A stretch of 64,000 nucleotides of DNA from Streptomyces sp. NBC_00691 (GTDB taxonomy: Bacteria; Actinomycetota; Actinomycetes; Streptomycetales; Streptomycetaceae). Where the stretch lies: positions 2,272,501 to 2,336,500 of the forward strand of contig NZ_CP109007.1 of NCBI RefSeq assembly GCF_036226665.1, written 5' to 3'. The notes under the pieces are model-generated. The model did no database searches. It was given only the letters and a program-made list of their open reading frames with translations, and was not told the DNA's origin. Both the position numbers and the translations under genes were made by a program. Shown piece after piece: positions 1-9,300 of the stretch (positions within the stretch are counted from its first letter, which is position 1; each line of letters opens with the position of its first letter).

Positions 1-250
1 CGGCCACTGGATGGGCCTCTACCACACCTTCCAGGGCGGCTGCAGCGGCAGCGGTGACGGCGTCGCCGACACCCCGGCCGAGAAGAGCCCCGCCTACGAG
101 TGCCCGACCGGCCGTGACACCTGCACCAACAAGGCCGGCGTGGACCCGATCCACAACTTCATGGACTACACGTACGACGCCTGCATGTACCAGTTCACCT
201 CGGGCCAGGTGACCCGGATGAACGACTACTGGACGGCGTACCGCGCCTGA
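1..250 (+). CDS. Secreted zinc metallopeptidase, M43-like, C-terminal fragment
   Basis: Only the last 82 or so codons are present; the gene begins before the window. The fragment opens with [14 protein letters not shown], which fits the second half of the HExxHxxGxxH zinc motif of pappalysin-type (M43) metallopeptidases. It continues with a Cys-rich segment and the segment [12 protein letters not shown], which carries the Met-turn typical of metzincins. It ends at a TGA, just before a strong hairpin. Streptomyces members of this family are usually secreted with a signal peptide, but that part cannot be seen. The family assignment is good; substrate is unknown. Confidence 0.8.
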   Translation, partial: GHWMGLYHTFQGGCSGSGDGVADTPAEKSPAYECPTGRDTCTNKAGVDPIHNFMDYTYDACMYQFTSGQVTRMNDYWTAYRA

Positions 251-261
251 TCCGGCCGGAC

Positions 262-305
262 ACGGGTGTGGCCCCCGGGGGAACTCCCCCGGGGGCCACA
301 CCCGT
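262..305. terminator. Bidirectional terminator hairpin
   Basis: A perfect 20-bp inverted repeat (262-281 with 286-305) around a 4-base AACT loop lies between two convergent genes, 11 bases after the metallopeptidase stop and 11 bases before the end of the next gene. There is no T-run, as is usual for Streptomyces terminators. Confidence 0.85.
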
Positions 306-316
306 TCACCGTGGTC

Positions 317-886
317 CTACAGGCTGTCCAGGAAGGCCAGCGCCACCGACCACGTCCGCTCGGCCGACTCCTGGTCCCAGTCGGGCAGCTCCCGGTCGGT
401 GTACACGTGCCCCGCGCCCGGGTAGCGGTAGATCTCGACGTCCGCCCCGGCCTTGCGCATCTGCAGGTACCAGGAGGACAGCCAGTCGTGCGTCTCGAAC
501 GGGTCGGGATCGGCCACGTGCAGCTGCACCGGCAGCTCGTCCACCACGGCCGACTCCGCGAGGTCGGAGGTGCCGTGGAAGAGCAGCAGCCCGCGCGCCT
601 TCTCGTCGCCGAGCGCCAGGGTCTGCGCGATGGAGGCCCCGAGCGAGAGGCCCATGTAGACCAGACCGCGCTCGGAGTACGGGGCGGCGGCGAGGACCGC
701 CCGCTTCAACAGCTCGTCCTTGCCGATCTCGTCCCTGAGCTCCACGCCCTCCTCCACGGTCCCGACCGTCCGGCCCCCGTAGAGGTCCGGGGTCCAGACC
801 CGGTGCCCGGCGGCGCGGAGCCGCTCGGCAGCGGTCTCGACGGAAGGGGTCAGCCCGTAGGCCGAGTGGAAGAGCATGATGTCCAT
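317..886 (-). CDS. Dienelactone hydrolase family protein
   Basis: A 189-residue alpha/beta hydrolase of the dienelactone hydrolase type. The nucleophile elbow reads MGLSLGAS, so the nucleophile is Ser rather than the Cys of classical dienelactone hydrolases. An Asp in PDPFETHD and a His in GAGHVYTD complete a plausible triad. No signal peptide is seen, so it is probably a cytoplasmic hydrolase of unknown substrate. The ATG at 886 was chosen because an AGGA lies about 8 bases upstream; an ATG three codons earlier (895) is possible. It converges on the metallopeptidase and appears to be a single-gene unit. Confidence 0.85.
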   Translation of the reverse strand: MDIMLFHSAYGLTPSVETAAERLRAAGHRVWTPDLYGGRTVGTVEEGVELRDEIGKDELLKRAVLAAAPYSERGLVYMGLSLGASIAQTLALGDEKARGLLLFHGTSDLAESAVVDELPVQLHVADPDPFETHDWLSSWYLQMRKAGADVEIYRYPGAGHVYTDRELPDWDQESAERTWSVALAFLDSL

Positions 887-925
887 GCGTCCCATCCTGC
901 CACCCGGCCCGCACGACCCCGGCCC

Positions 926-1018
926 CACCGCCCGCCGGTCCACCGGCCGGTCCGCCGACCCACCGCCCGCCGGTCCACCGGGCGATCCGCCGGCCCACCG
1001 CCCGCCGGCGCGGCCGTC
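926..1018. repeat. 35-bp tandem repeat, about 2.5 copies
   Basis: A CCACCGCCCGCCGG-containing unit recurs at a 35-bp period (the shared A falls at 927, 962 and 997) in the gap between the hydrolase start and the antiporter stop. The copies are near-identical in their first 20 bases. It lies outside any convincing gene. Confidence 0.8.
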
Positions 1019-1043
1019 TTCCCGTCCGCCGCCGCAGGCCCCC

Positions 1044-2630
1044 TCACCGCATGCTGCGCACGTCCAGCTGCCGCAGCACCCGGTCCACCACCTCCGGATC
1101 GGCGCCCGGCTCGCTGCGGGCCGAGAGCACCTCGTGCCGCGCGGCCGACATCAGCTCCCGCTGGATCCGCTGCACCGCCTTGAAGCGCTTCGTCCGCTCG
1201 ACGAACGCGGCCCGCCGCTCCTCGTCGACCATGTCCGGACTGATCCGCGCCCCGATGTCGTACGCCCCGCGCAGCAGCCGCTCCTGGACCTCCTCGGGCA
1301 GCTCCTCGACCTCCTCGATCTCCTTGAGCCTGCGCCTGGCGGCCTTCGCGGCCCGGATGGCGAGATCGCGCTCCAGGACCCGCTCCGCGTCCGCGTCCGC
1401 CCGCACGCCGAGCCGCTTCACCAGCCAGGGCAGGGTGAGCCCCTGGACGACGAGCGTGGCGATGATCACGCAGAAGGCGATGAAGACGATCTCGTCCCGC
1501 CCGGGGAACGGCTCGCCGTCGTCGGTACGGAGCGGGATGGCCAGCGCGAGCGCCACCGAGGCCACACCCCGCATCCCCGCCCACCACATGACGATGGTCT
1601 CCCGCCAGCTGGTCGGGATCTCCTCGTCGACGTCCCGGCGGGTGTGCAGCCGCTTCGCCAGCCAGGTCGCCGGCAGCAGCCACAGCAGCCGGACGCCGAC
1701 GACGACCGCGACGACGGCGGCGCCCCAGCCGAGCATCTGCAGGCCGCGCCCCTCGGCCACCCCGAAGACGTGCACGAGTTCGAGGCCGATGAGGCCGAAG
1801 GCGATGCCGGTGACGAGGGTGTCGACGACCTGCCAGAAGGTCTGCCCGGCGAGCCGGCCCATCACGTCGTCGGCGTCGGCCGCGTGCTCGGCGAGGAAGA
1901 GGGCGGTGACCAGGACGGCGAGGACACCGGAGCCGTGCAGCTCCTCGGCGAGGACGTAGCTCACGAAGGGCACGAGAAGGGTGAGGCCGGTCTGGAGGGT
2001 GGCGTCGCCGAGCAGCCCGATGAGCTTGTTGGAGAGCCAGCCGAGCGCCAGGCCCACGGCCACCGCGACCACCGCGGAGAGGACGAACTCGCCGAGCGCG
2101 TCCGGCCAGGAGAAGGAGCCGCTGACCGCGGCGGCGATGGCCACGTGGTAGAGCACGATCGCGGTGACGTCGTTGAAGAGCCCTTCGCCCTCCAGGATCG
2201 ACACCAGCCGCCGCGGCAGCCCGAGCGAGCCGGCGACGGCGGTCGCCGCGACCGGGTCGGGCGGGGCGACGAGGGCGCCGAGCGCGATCGCGGCGGCCAG
2301 CGGAAGACCGGGCACGAGGGCGTTGGCGACGGCACCGACGGCGGCCGTGGTGACGAACACGAGGGCGACCGCGAGCAGGAAGATCGGCCGCCTGTTGGCC
2401 GCGAACTGACGCCAGGAGGTCCGCTGCACCGAGGCGTAGAGCAGTGGCGGCAGCACCAGCGGAAGGATGAGTTCCGGCGGGACCTCGACGTTCGGCACGA
2501 AGGGCAGGACTGCCAGCCCGATCCCGATGAGGGTCATCAGGACGGGCGCGGGCAGCCCGAGCCGCTCACCGAGCGGGACCGTGAGCAGCGCGCCGAGCAG
2601 CAGCAAGAACAACAGGGCCAATTGATCCAC
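1044..2630 (-). CDS. Na+/H+ antiporter, CPA1 family
   Basis: An integral membrane cation/proton exchanger of about 528 residues with roughly 12 hydrophobic segments in the first 400 residues, followed by a charged cytoplasmic tail rich in Arg/Glu helices. Family hallmarks are visible: APPDPVAATAV and EGEGLFNDVTAIVLY, which carry the Asp and Glu/Asp residues used in ion exchange. The likely role is Na+(K+)/H+ exchange for pH and salt homeostasis. The GTG at 2630 is preferred over the GTG at 2636 because AGGG then sits about 7 bases upstream. A terminator separates it from the next minus-strand gene, so it probably has its own promoter. Confidence 0.93.
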   Translation of the reverse strand: MDQLALLFLLLLGALLTVPLGERLGLPAPVLMTLIGIGLAVLPFVPNVEVPPELILPLVLPPLLYASVQRTSWRQFAANRRPIFLLAVALVFVTTAAVGAVANALVPGLPLAAAIALGALVAPPDPVAATAVAGSLGLPRRLVSILEGEGLFNDVTAIVLYHVAIAAAVSGSFSWPDALGEFVLSAVVAVAVGLALGWLSNKLIGLLGDATLQTGLTLLVPFVSYVLAEELHGSGVLAVLVTALFLAEHAADADDVMGRLAGQTFWQVVDTLVTGIAFGLIGLELVHVFGVAEGRGLQMLGWGAAVVAVVVGVRLLWLLPATWLAKRLHTRRDVDEEIPTSWRETIVMWWAGMRGVASVALALAIPLRTDDGEPFPGRDEIVFIAFCVIIATLVVQGLTLPWLVKRLGVRADADAERVLERDLAIRAAKAARRRLKEIEEVEELPEEVQERLLRGAYDIGARISPDMVDEERRAAFVERTKRFKAVQRIQRELMSAARHEVLSARSEPGADPEVVDRVLRQLDVRSMR

Positions 2631-2667
2631 GGGCACACCCTGTCACGTATGTCCGTTTTAAAAGCGA

Positions 2668-2713
2668 CTGCCCCCTGTGTACGCCCGCTCACGGCGGGAG
2701 TGACAGGGGGCAG
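2668..2713 (-). terminator. Intrinsic terminator of the lspA-rluD-GNAT unit
   Basis: An 11-bp stem (2668-2678 with 2703-2713) encloses a second short GC stem. On the minus strand it is followed by TCGCTTTTAAAAC, a rare T-run for this genome. It lies 26 bases after the GNAT stop and before the antiporter start, so it should end the upstream minus-strand operon. Confidence 0.85.
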
Positions 2714-2739
2714 CCGAGCGCTTCCGGTGCCGCGCGGGC

Positions 2740-3207
2740 CTACAGAGCCCTTCGCATGGCCCGGTGCGGCATGTCCGCGTCCGGGAACTCGGGGCCGTAC
2801 GCCTCGTAGCCGAGCCGCTCGTAGAAGCCCAGCGCGTGGGTCTGCGCGTGCAGGTCGACGGCGGTCAGGCCGCGCTCGCGCGCCACGTCCTCGATGCCGC
2901 GCACGAGCGCCGCGCCGACGCCGAGACCGCGCGCCGACTGGGAGACCGCGAGCCGGCCGAGCGAGCCCACCGAGGCGTCGGCGCCGGTCCTGCCGACCGC
3001 GTCCGCCCCGAAGAGCAGCCGGCCGGTGCCCAGCGGCAGCCCGTCCGCGCGCACGGCGAGCACGTGCACCGCGGTGGCGTCGTACGTGTCGTACTCCAGC
3101 TCCTGCGGAACGCCCTGCTCCCCCACGAAGACCTCACGGCGGACCGTGAAGCAGGCCTCCCGGTCCTCGGTGCCGAGCGCCTCACGGACGCTGTACGCGC
3201 TGCTCAC
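2740..3207 (-). CDS. GNAT family N-acetyltransferase
   Basis: A 155-residue GCN5-related acetyltransferase. The acetyl-CoA pyrophosphate-binding loop is visible as [12 protein letters not shown], followed by the C-terminal [15 protein letters not shown] typical of the fold. The N-terminal [19 protein letters not shown] is characteristic of the ElaA/YjcF-like subgroup. The acceptor substrate is unknown. The GTG start at 3207 overlaps the TGA of the upstream pseudouridine synthase gene (GTGA), implying translational coupling. Longer in-frame extensions into the upstream gene were rejected. Confidence 0.9.
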   Translation of the reverse strand: MSSAYSVREALGTEDREACFTVRREVFVGEQGVPQELEYDTYDATAVHVLAVRADGLPLGTGRLLFGADAVGRTGADASVGSLGRLAVSQSARGLGVGAALVRGIEDVARERGLTAVDLHAQTHALGFYERLGYEAYGPEFPDADMPHRAMRRAL

Positions 3208-4145
3208 CGGCTCTCCGACGCGATCCGGTCCAGGGCCGTCTGGAGGTCCTCGGGGTACGTGCTGGCGAACTCGACCCACGAGCCGTCGCCCGGGTGCTCG
3301 AAGCCCAGCCGGACGGCGTGCAGCCACTGCCGGGTCAGACCGAGGCGCTTGGCGATCGTCGGGTCGGCTCCGTAGGTCAGGTCACCGACACAGGGGTGGC
3401 GGTGGGCGGACATGTGCACCCGGATCTGGTGGGTGCGGCCCGTCTCCAGCTTGATGTCGAGCAGCGACGCCGAGCGGTACGCCTCGATGAGGTCGTAGTG
3501 CGTGACGGACGCCTTGCCGTCGGCGGTGACCGCCCACTTGTAGTCGTGGTTCGGGTGCCGGCCGATGGGGGCGTCGATGGTGCCGCTCATCGGGTCGGGG
3601 TGGCCCTGCACCAGCGCGTGGTAGCGCTTGTCGACCACGCGCTCCTTGAACTGGCGCTTCAGCGAGGTGTACGCGTACTCCGACTTGGCGACCACCATCA
3701 GACCGGAGGTTCCGACGTCGAGGCGGTGCACGATGCCCTGGCGCTCGGCGGCGCCGGAGGTGGAGATGCGGTACCCGGCGGCGGCGAGGCCGCCGATGAC
3801 CGTGGTGCCGGTCCAGCCGGGGCTGGGGTGCGCGGCCACGCCGACCGGCTTCATGATCACGACGATGTCGTCGTCGTCGTGGACGATCTCCATGCCCTCG
3901 ACGGGCTCGGCGACGATCTGCACGGCCGCGGCCGCGCCCGGCATCTCGACCTCGAGCCACGCGCCGCCGCTCACCCGCTCGGACTTGCCGACGACGGAGC
4001 CGTCGACCTGGACCTTCCCTGCGGCGGCCAGTTCGGCCGCCTTCGTACGGGAGAACCCGAACATACGGGCGATGGCGGCGTCGACGCGCTCGCCCTCCAG
4101 GCCATCGGGAACGGGCAGCGTGCGGATCTCGGGACTCGTACTCAC
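3204..4145 (-). CDS. rluD: RluA/RluD family 23S rRNA pseudouridine synthase
   Basis: A 313-residue protein with an N-terminal S4 RNA-binding domain (about residues 14-75, [20 protein letters not shown]) and a pseudouridine synthase domain. The catalytic Asp is in [13 protein letters not shown], and GRTHQIRVH and [10 protein letters not shown] follow further on, as expected. Members isomerise uridines in 23S rRNA, classically in helix 69; the exact target sites are inferred. It starts at GTG 4145, about 50 bases after lspA, and overlaps the following GNAT gene. Confidence 0.92.
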   Translation of the reverse strand: MSTSPEIRTLPVPDGLEGERVDAAIARMFGFSRTKAAELAAAGKVQVDGSVVGKSERVSGGAWLEVEMPGAAAAVQIVAEPVEGMEIVHDDDDIVVIMKPVGVAAHPSPGWTGTTVIGGLAAAGYRISTSGAAERQGIVHRLDVGTSGLMVVAKSEYAYTSLKRQFKERVVDKRYHALVQGHPDPMSGTIDAPIGRHPNHDYKWAVTADGKASVTHYDLIEAYRSASLLDIKLETGRTHQIRVHMSAHRHPCVGDLTYGADPTIAKRLGLTRQWLHAVRLGFEHPGDGSWVEFASTYPEDLQTALDRIASESR

Positions 4146-4196
4146 TCGTCGAGTATGCCTTGCCCCGGGGTGCTCGGGTCTCGCGGCCGGATCGGC

Positions 4197-4820
4197 TCAG
4201 TCCTTGTGGACGGTGCCGTCGGGGTCCAGACCCCGGAACGACAGGATCACGATGAGGATGCCGCCGCACACGATCGCCGAGTCGGCGAGGTTGAAGACGG
4301 CGAAGTGCGCGGGGGCGATGAAGTCGACGACCGCGCCCTCGAAGACGCCCGGGGAGCGGAAGATCCGGTCCGTGAGGTTGCCCAGCGCGCCGCCGAGCAG
4401 CAGACCGAGCGCGATCGCCCAGGGCAGGCTGTAGAGCTTCCGCGCCAGTCGGATGATCACGACGATCACGGCGGCCGCGATGACGGTGAAGATGATCGTG
4501 AAGGCCTCGCCCATGCCGAAGGCGGCACCGGGGTTCCGGATGGCGTCGAAGCGCAGCAGATCGCCGACGACCTCGATCGGCTCGTGGCCCTCCAGCTTGG
4601 CGACCACGAGCATCTTGCTGCCCAGGTCGAGCAGGTAGGCGAGGACGGCCACGACGAACAGGGCGAGGATCCTGCGCCTGCCCCTCGGCCGCTCCTCGGG
4701 AGCGGCCGACCCGTCGTCGGGCGTGGCCGAAGCGTCGGCGGCCACCGTCTCGTCGGAGGCGGCCGGCTCCTCGGCCCCTGCTGAATCCGGCGTACCGATG
4801 ATGCGCTCCGCCTCTGCCAC
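4197..4820 (-). CDS. lspA: Lipoprotein signal peptidase (signal peptidase II)
   Basis: A 207-residue membrane aspartic protease that cleaves signal peptides from prolipoproteins after lipid modification. The N-terminal 60 residues are acidic and disordered, as in other Streptomyces LspA. Four transmembrane helices follow. Conserved motifs are visible: [26 protein letters not shown] and FNLADSAI; the last two carry the catalytic Asp pair. The GTG at 4820 ([12 protein letters not shown]) was chosen because that N-terminus is typical of the genus and GAGGG lies upstream. It heads the lspA-rluD-GNAT unit. Confidence 0.95.
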   Translation of the reverse strand: MAEAERIIGTPDSAGAEEPAASDETVAADASATPDDGSAAPEERPRGRRRILALFVVAVLAYLLDLGSKMLVVAKLEGHEPIEVVGDLLRFDAIRNPGAAFGMGEAFTIIFTVIAAAVIVVIIRLARKLYSLPWAIALGLLLGGALGNLTDRIFRSPGVFEGAVVDFIAPAHFAVFNLADSAIVCGGILIVILSFRGLDPDGTVHKD

Positions 4821-4994
4821 GTGAGTGAGTCCCTCGACCTCGATGCCTGACCGTGCACCGAGGGTACGGCACAGGCGTGCGAGACCGGCAGCCGAGATCA
4901 CCGGCCGCGCGGCGCCCGGCCGGCGGCCGCGCGGCACCGGTTCGTCACGCGCTCCGCTCCTCGGCCGCGGGGCCGCGCCGCGCCCGGCCGGCCG

Positions 4995-5780
4995 TCAGCC
5001 GCGCCGCTCCTGGCGCTGTTTGTCCTCGACGCAGAGCGTGGCCCGGGGGAAGGCCTGCATCCGCGCCTTGCCGATCGGCTTCCCGCACACCTCGCAGAGG
5101 CCGTACGTGCCCGCGTCGAGCCGTTCCAGGGCGTGCTCGGACTGTTCCAGCATCTCCCTGGCGTTGGCGGCCAGGGCGAGCTCGTGCTCACGCGTGATGT
5201 TCTTGGTGCCGGTGTCGGCCTGGTCGTCCCCGGCGCCGTCGCCCGAGTCCCGCATGAGGCCGGTGAGCTCCTCCTGGGAGTGCGCGAGCTCGCTGCGGAG
5301 CCGCAGCACCTCGGACTGCAGCTCGTTGCGGGCCTCGGTGACCTCGGCCGGGGTCCATGGGTCCTCCCCGGGACGCACCGCGAGCTCACCGGTCCGGGCG
5401 GGAGGCACGGCGGCCTCGTCCCCGGCGGTCGTGACGCCACCCGCCGTCTTCTTCGCTGCCACCGTTCTGGCTCCTGTCTGCTTCTTCGCGGGCGCCTTGG
5501 CGGCCGCCTTCTTCGCCGCGGCCTTCTTGGCGGGCGTCTTCCTGGCGGCGGCCTTCGGGGCAGCCGTCTCCTCGTCGACCGCGTCCTCCGCGCTCTTCTT
5601 CCCGGCGGTCTTCTGCCCGGCGGCCTTCTTCGCGGTGGTCTTCCTCGTGGGGGTGCTCTTCGCGACCGTCGGCGGCTCCGCGACCGTCGTCTTCTTCCCG
5701 GCCACGTCCTTGGCGCCCTCCGCCGAACCGGTGGAACCGGCGGCCGAGGGCTTCTTCGCGGCGGTCTTCTTCGCCACCAT
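4995..5780 (-). CDS. TraR/DksA-family zinc-finger protein with Lys/Ala-rich tail
   Basis: A 261-residue protein in two parts. Residues 1-110 are rich in Lys, Ala and Pro (for example TPARKTPAKKA-type motifs), resembling histone H1-like tails and probably disordered and DNA- or RNA-binding. Residues 140-255 form a DksA-like coiled coil plus zinc finger. The finger reads C-x2-C (CEVC), then ATLCVED, so the fourth expected Cys is an Asp. DksA-family proteins bind the RNA polymerase secondary channel; that role here is inferred. It stands between lspA and ileS and has its own long upstream region. Confidence 0.88.
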   Translation of the reverse strand: MVAKKTAAKKPSAAGSTGSAEGAKDVAGKKTTVAEPPTVAKSTPTRKTTAKKAAGQKTAGKKSAEDAVDEETAAPKAAARKTPAKKAAAKKAAAKAPAKKQTGARTVAAKKTAGGVTTAGDEAAVPPARTGELAVRPGEDPWTPAEVTEARNELQSEVLRLRSELAHSQEELTGLMRDSGDGAGDDQADTGTKNITREHELALAANAREMLEQSEHALERLDAGTYGLCEVCGKPIGKARMQAFPRATLCVEDKQRQERRG

Positions 5781-6056
5781 GTCGCGGCCCCTTCACATTT
5801 TGTGATCTTGCTCGCGAATCGTGCTGGGACGATAAATCGGCCCAAGGCCCGCGGCAACGGGGCACGCCGCCGTTCCCACCCGCCCCCGCACCCCTCGGGG
5901 CAGGCCTGCCTCCGTTGTGCCCAGCTCCCCGCCGGGTAATCCGTCCCGCCCTTCCCCCACATGGCCGCACCCCAAGTCCGCACCGCCCCGTATGGCCATT
6001 CGGGTCACGGAAAACCGGTCTGCCGCCCCACCCCGGGGCCCGTACACTGGTCCTGG

Positions 6057-6315
6057 CGAAAGGCTTGGATGGGGACGAGTAGCGTCGTACGCAGCCATGA
6101 GCGACCCGGGGACGGTGAGAGCCCGGGGGCGAGCCCGATGTGAAGCATCACCCCGGAGCCGTCGGAAGAAAGCCGCAGGGCACTGCGGTGACTAGACCCG
6201 GCGTCGCGACCCCAATGAGGGGGCTCAGGGCGTCCGCGCCCCGGGCCAAGGAGGGTGGTACCGCGGGAGCAGCGCTCTCGTCCCTCCGACGGAACACGAC
6301 AGTCCGCCGGAGGAA
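6057..6315 (+). promoter_or_regulatory. T-box leader (tRNA-Ile sensing, translational type)
   Basis: The leader contains the T-box core GGGTGGTACCGCG (6253-6265), a GAGTA/GAGAG-type Stem I, and a likely Ile specifier ATC at 6147-6149 followed by the usual purine. Instead of a T-run terminator, CCTCCG (6283-6288) can pair with the ileS ribosome site CGGAGG (6308-6313). Alternatively CCCTCC (6282-6287) pairs with GGAGGG (6250-6255) in the T-box-stabilised form, freeing the site. Uncharged tRNA-Ile should therefore switch translation on. A candidate -10 TACACT (6043-6048) lies just upstream. The rest of the 5781-6319 gap shows no gene. Confidence 0.92.
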
Positions 6316-6319
6316 CTCG

Positions 6320-9300
6320 ATGACACCGCCGCAGTACCGCCAGGTGCCCGCCCAGGTAGACCTGCCCGCTATGGAGCACGCCGTGCTCGATCTCTGGCAC
6401 GAGAACAAGATCTTCGCCAAGACCCTCGAACAGTCCGAAGGGCGCCCCGAGTGGGTCTTCTACGAGGGCCCGCCGACCGCCAACGGCATGCCGGGCGCGC
6501 ACCACATCGAGGCCCGCGTCTTCAAGGACGTCTTCCCCCGCTTCCGGACCATGCGCGGCTACCACGTGGCCCGCAAGGCCGGCTGGGACTGCCACGGCCT
6601 CCCGGTGGAGCTCGCCGTCGAGAAGGAGCTCGGCTTCTCCGGCAAGAAGGACATCGAGGACTACGGCATCGCCGCGTTCAACGACAAGTGCCGTGAGTCC
6701 GTGACCCGGCACACCGACGCGTTCGCCGAGCTCACGACCCGCATGGGCTACTGGGTCGACCTGGACGACGCGTACCGGACGATGGACCCCTCGTACATCG
6801 AGTCGGTCTGGTGGTCGCTGAAGCAGATCTTCGACAAGGACCTGCTCGTCCAGGACCACCGGGTCGCCCCCTGGTGCCCGCGCTGCGGCACCGGCCTCTC
6901 CGACCACGAGCTGGCCCAGGGCTACGAGACGGTCGTCGACCCCTCGGTGTACGTCCGCTTCCCGCTGACCTCCGGCCCGCTGGCCGGCAAGGCCGCCCTC
7001 CTGGTCTGGACGACGACCCCGTGGACCCTGGTGTCCAACACGGCCGTCGCCGCCCACCCCGAGGTCACCTACGTGGTCGCCACCGACGGCGACGAGCGGG
7101 TCGTCGTCGCGCAGCCGCTGGTCGAGAAGGCGCTGGGCGAGGGCTGGGTCACCACCGGCGAGTCCTTCACGGGCGCCGAGATGGAGCGCTGGACCTACCA
7201 GCGCCCCTTCGAGCTCGTCGAGTTCCCGGCCGAGGCGCACTACGTCGTCAACGCCGAGTACGTGACGACCGAGGACGGTACGGGTCTGGTCCACCAGTCC
7301 CCCGCCTTCGGTGAGGACGACCTCAAGGTCTGCAAGGCGTACGGCCTGCCGGTCGTGAACCCGGTCCGCCCCGACGGCACCTTCGAGGAGGACGTGCCGC
7401 TGGTCGGCGGCGTCTTCTTCAAGAAGGCCGACGAGGCGCTCACCGCCGACCTGGACGCCCGCGGGCTGCTCTTCAGGCACATCGCGTACGAGCACAGCTA
7501 CCCGCACTGCTGGCGCTGCCACACGGCGCTGCTGTACTACGCGCAGCCGTCCTGGTACATCCGCACGACCGCGGTCAAGGACCGCATGCTCGCGGAGAAC
7601 GAGCGGACGAACTGGTTCCCGGACTCGGTCAAGCACGGCCGCTTCGGCGACTGGCTGACCAACAACGTCGACTGGGCGCTCTCCCGCAACCGCTACTGGG
7701 GCACCCCGCTGCCGATCTGGCGCTGCGAGGACGACCACCTGACCTGTGTGGGCTCGCGCGCCGAGCTGTCCGAGCTGACGGGCACGGACCAGTCGCAGCT
7801 CGACCCGCACCGCCCGTACATCGACGCGGTGACGTTCGCGTGCACCGCCGAGGGCTGCTCGCTCGAGGCCGTCCGCGTCCCGGAGGTCATCGACGCCTGG
7901 TACGACTCGGGCTCGATGCCGTTCGCGCAGTACGGCTACCCGCACGAGAACAAGGAACTCTTCGAGTCCCGGTACCCCGCCCAGTTCATCTCCGAGGCCA
8001 TCGACCAGACGCGAGGCTGGTTCTACACGCTGATGGCCGTCGGCACGCTGGTCTTCGACAAGTCGTCCTACGAGAACGTGGTCTGCCTGGGCCACATCCT
8101 CGCCGAGGACGGCCGCAAGATGTCCAAGCACCTGGGGAACACCCTCCAGCCGATCCCTCTGATGGACCAGCACGGCGCCGACGCGGTCCGCTGGTTCATG
8201 GCGGCCGGCGGCTCGCCGTGGGCGGCCCGCCGCGTGGGCCACGGCACGATCCAGGAGGTCGTCCGCAAGACCCTCCTGACGTACTGGAACACGGTGGCCT
8301 TCCAGGCGCTGTACGCCCGTACGTCCGGCTGGGCCCCCTCGGCCGCGGACCCGGCCCCGGCCGACCGCACCGTCCTCGACAAGTGGCTCCTCTCCGAGCT
8401 GAACACGCTGGTCGCCGAGGCGACCGAGGCGATGGAGTCCTACGACACCCAGCGCACCGGCAAGCTGATCTCGGCCTTCGTCGACGACCTCTCCAACTGG
8501 TACGTACGCCGCTCGCGCCGCCGCTTCTGGCAGGGCGACAAGGCGGCCCTGCGCACCCTCCACGACGTGGTGGAGACGGTCACGCGGCTGATGGCCCCGC
8601 TGACCCCGTTCATCACCGAGCGGGTCTGGCAGGACCTCGTGGTGCCGGTGACGCCGGACGCCCCCGAGTCGGTCCACCTGTCGACCTGGCCGGAGGCGGA
8701 CACGACGGCGATCGACAAGACGCTCTCGGAGCAGATGCTGCTGGTCCGGCGTCTGGTGGAGCTGGGCCGGGCGACGCGCGCGGAGTCGGGCGTGAAGACC
8801 CGCCAGCCGCTCTCCCGGGCCCTGGTGGCGGCGACGGGCTTCGCGGCCCTCTCCGCCGACCTCCAGGCCCAGATCACGGAGGAGCTGAACGTCTCGTCCC
8901 TCGCCTCCCTCTCGGAGGTCGGCGGCTCGCTGGTGGACACCACCGCCAAGGCGAACTTCCGCTCCCTGGGCAAGCGCTTCGGCAAGGGCGTCCAGGACGT
9001 GGCGAAGGCGGTGGCGGCGGCGGACGCGGCGGCGCTGTCCCTGGCGCTCCGGTCCGGGGAGGCGACCCTCTCGGTGAACGGCGAGGACATCACCGTCACA
9101 CCCGAGGAGGTCATCATCACGGAGACCCCCCGCGAGGGCTGGTCGGTGGCCTCCGACGCGGGCGCGACGGTCGCCCTGGACCTGGAGATCACCCCCGAGC
9201 TCCGCAAGGCGGGCCTGGCCCGTGACGCCATCCGCCTGATCCAGGAGGCCCGCAAGAACAGCGGCCTGGACGTGGCGGACCGGATCGCGCTGCGCTGGGT

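Noticed and set aside
6140..6319. A 60-codon N-terminal extension of ileS
   Set aside because: It would be translated from inside the T-box structure; the ATG at 6320 has a proper ribosome site and matches the family N-terminus.
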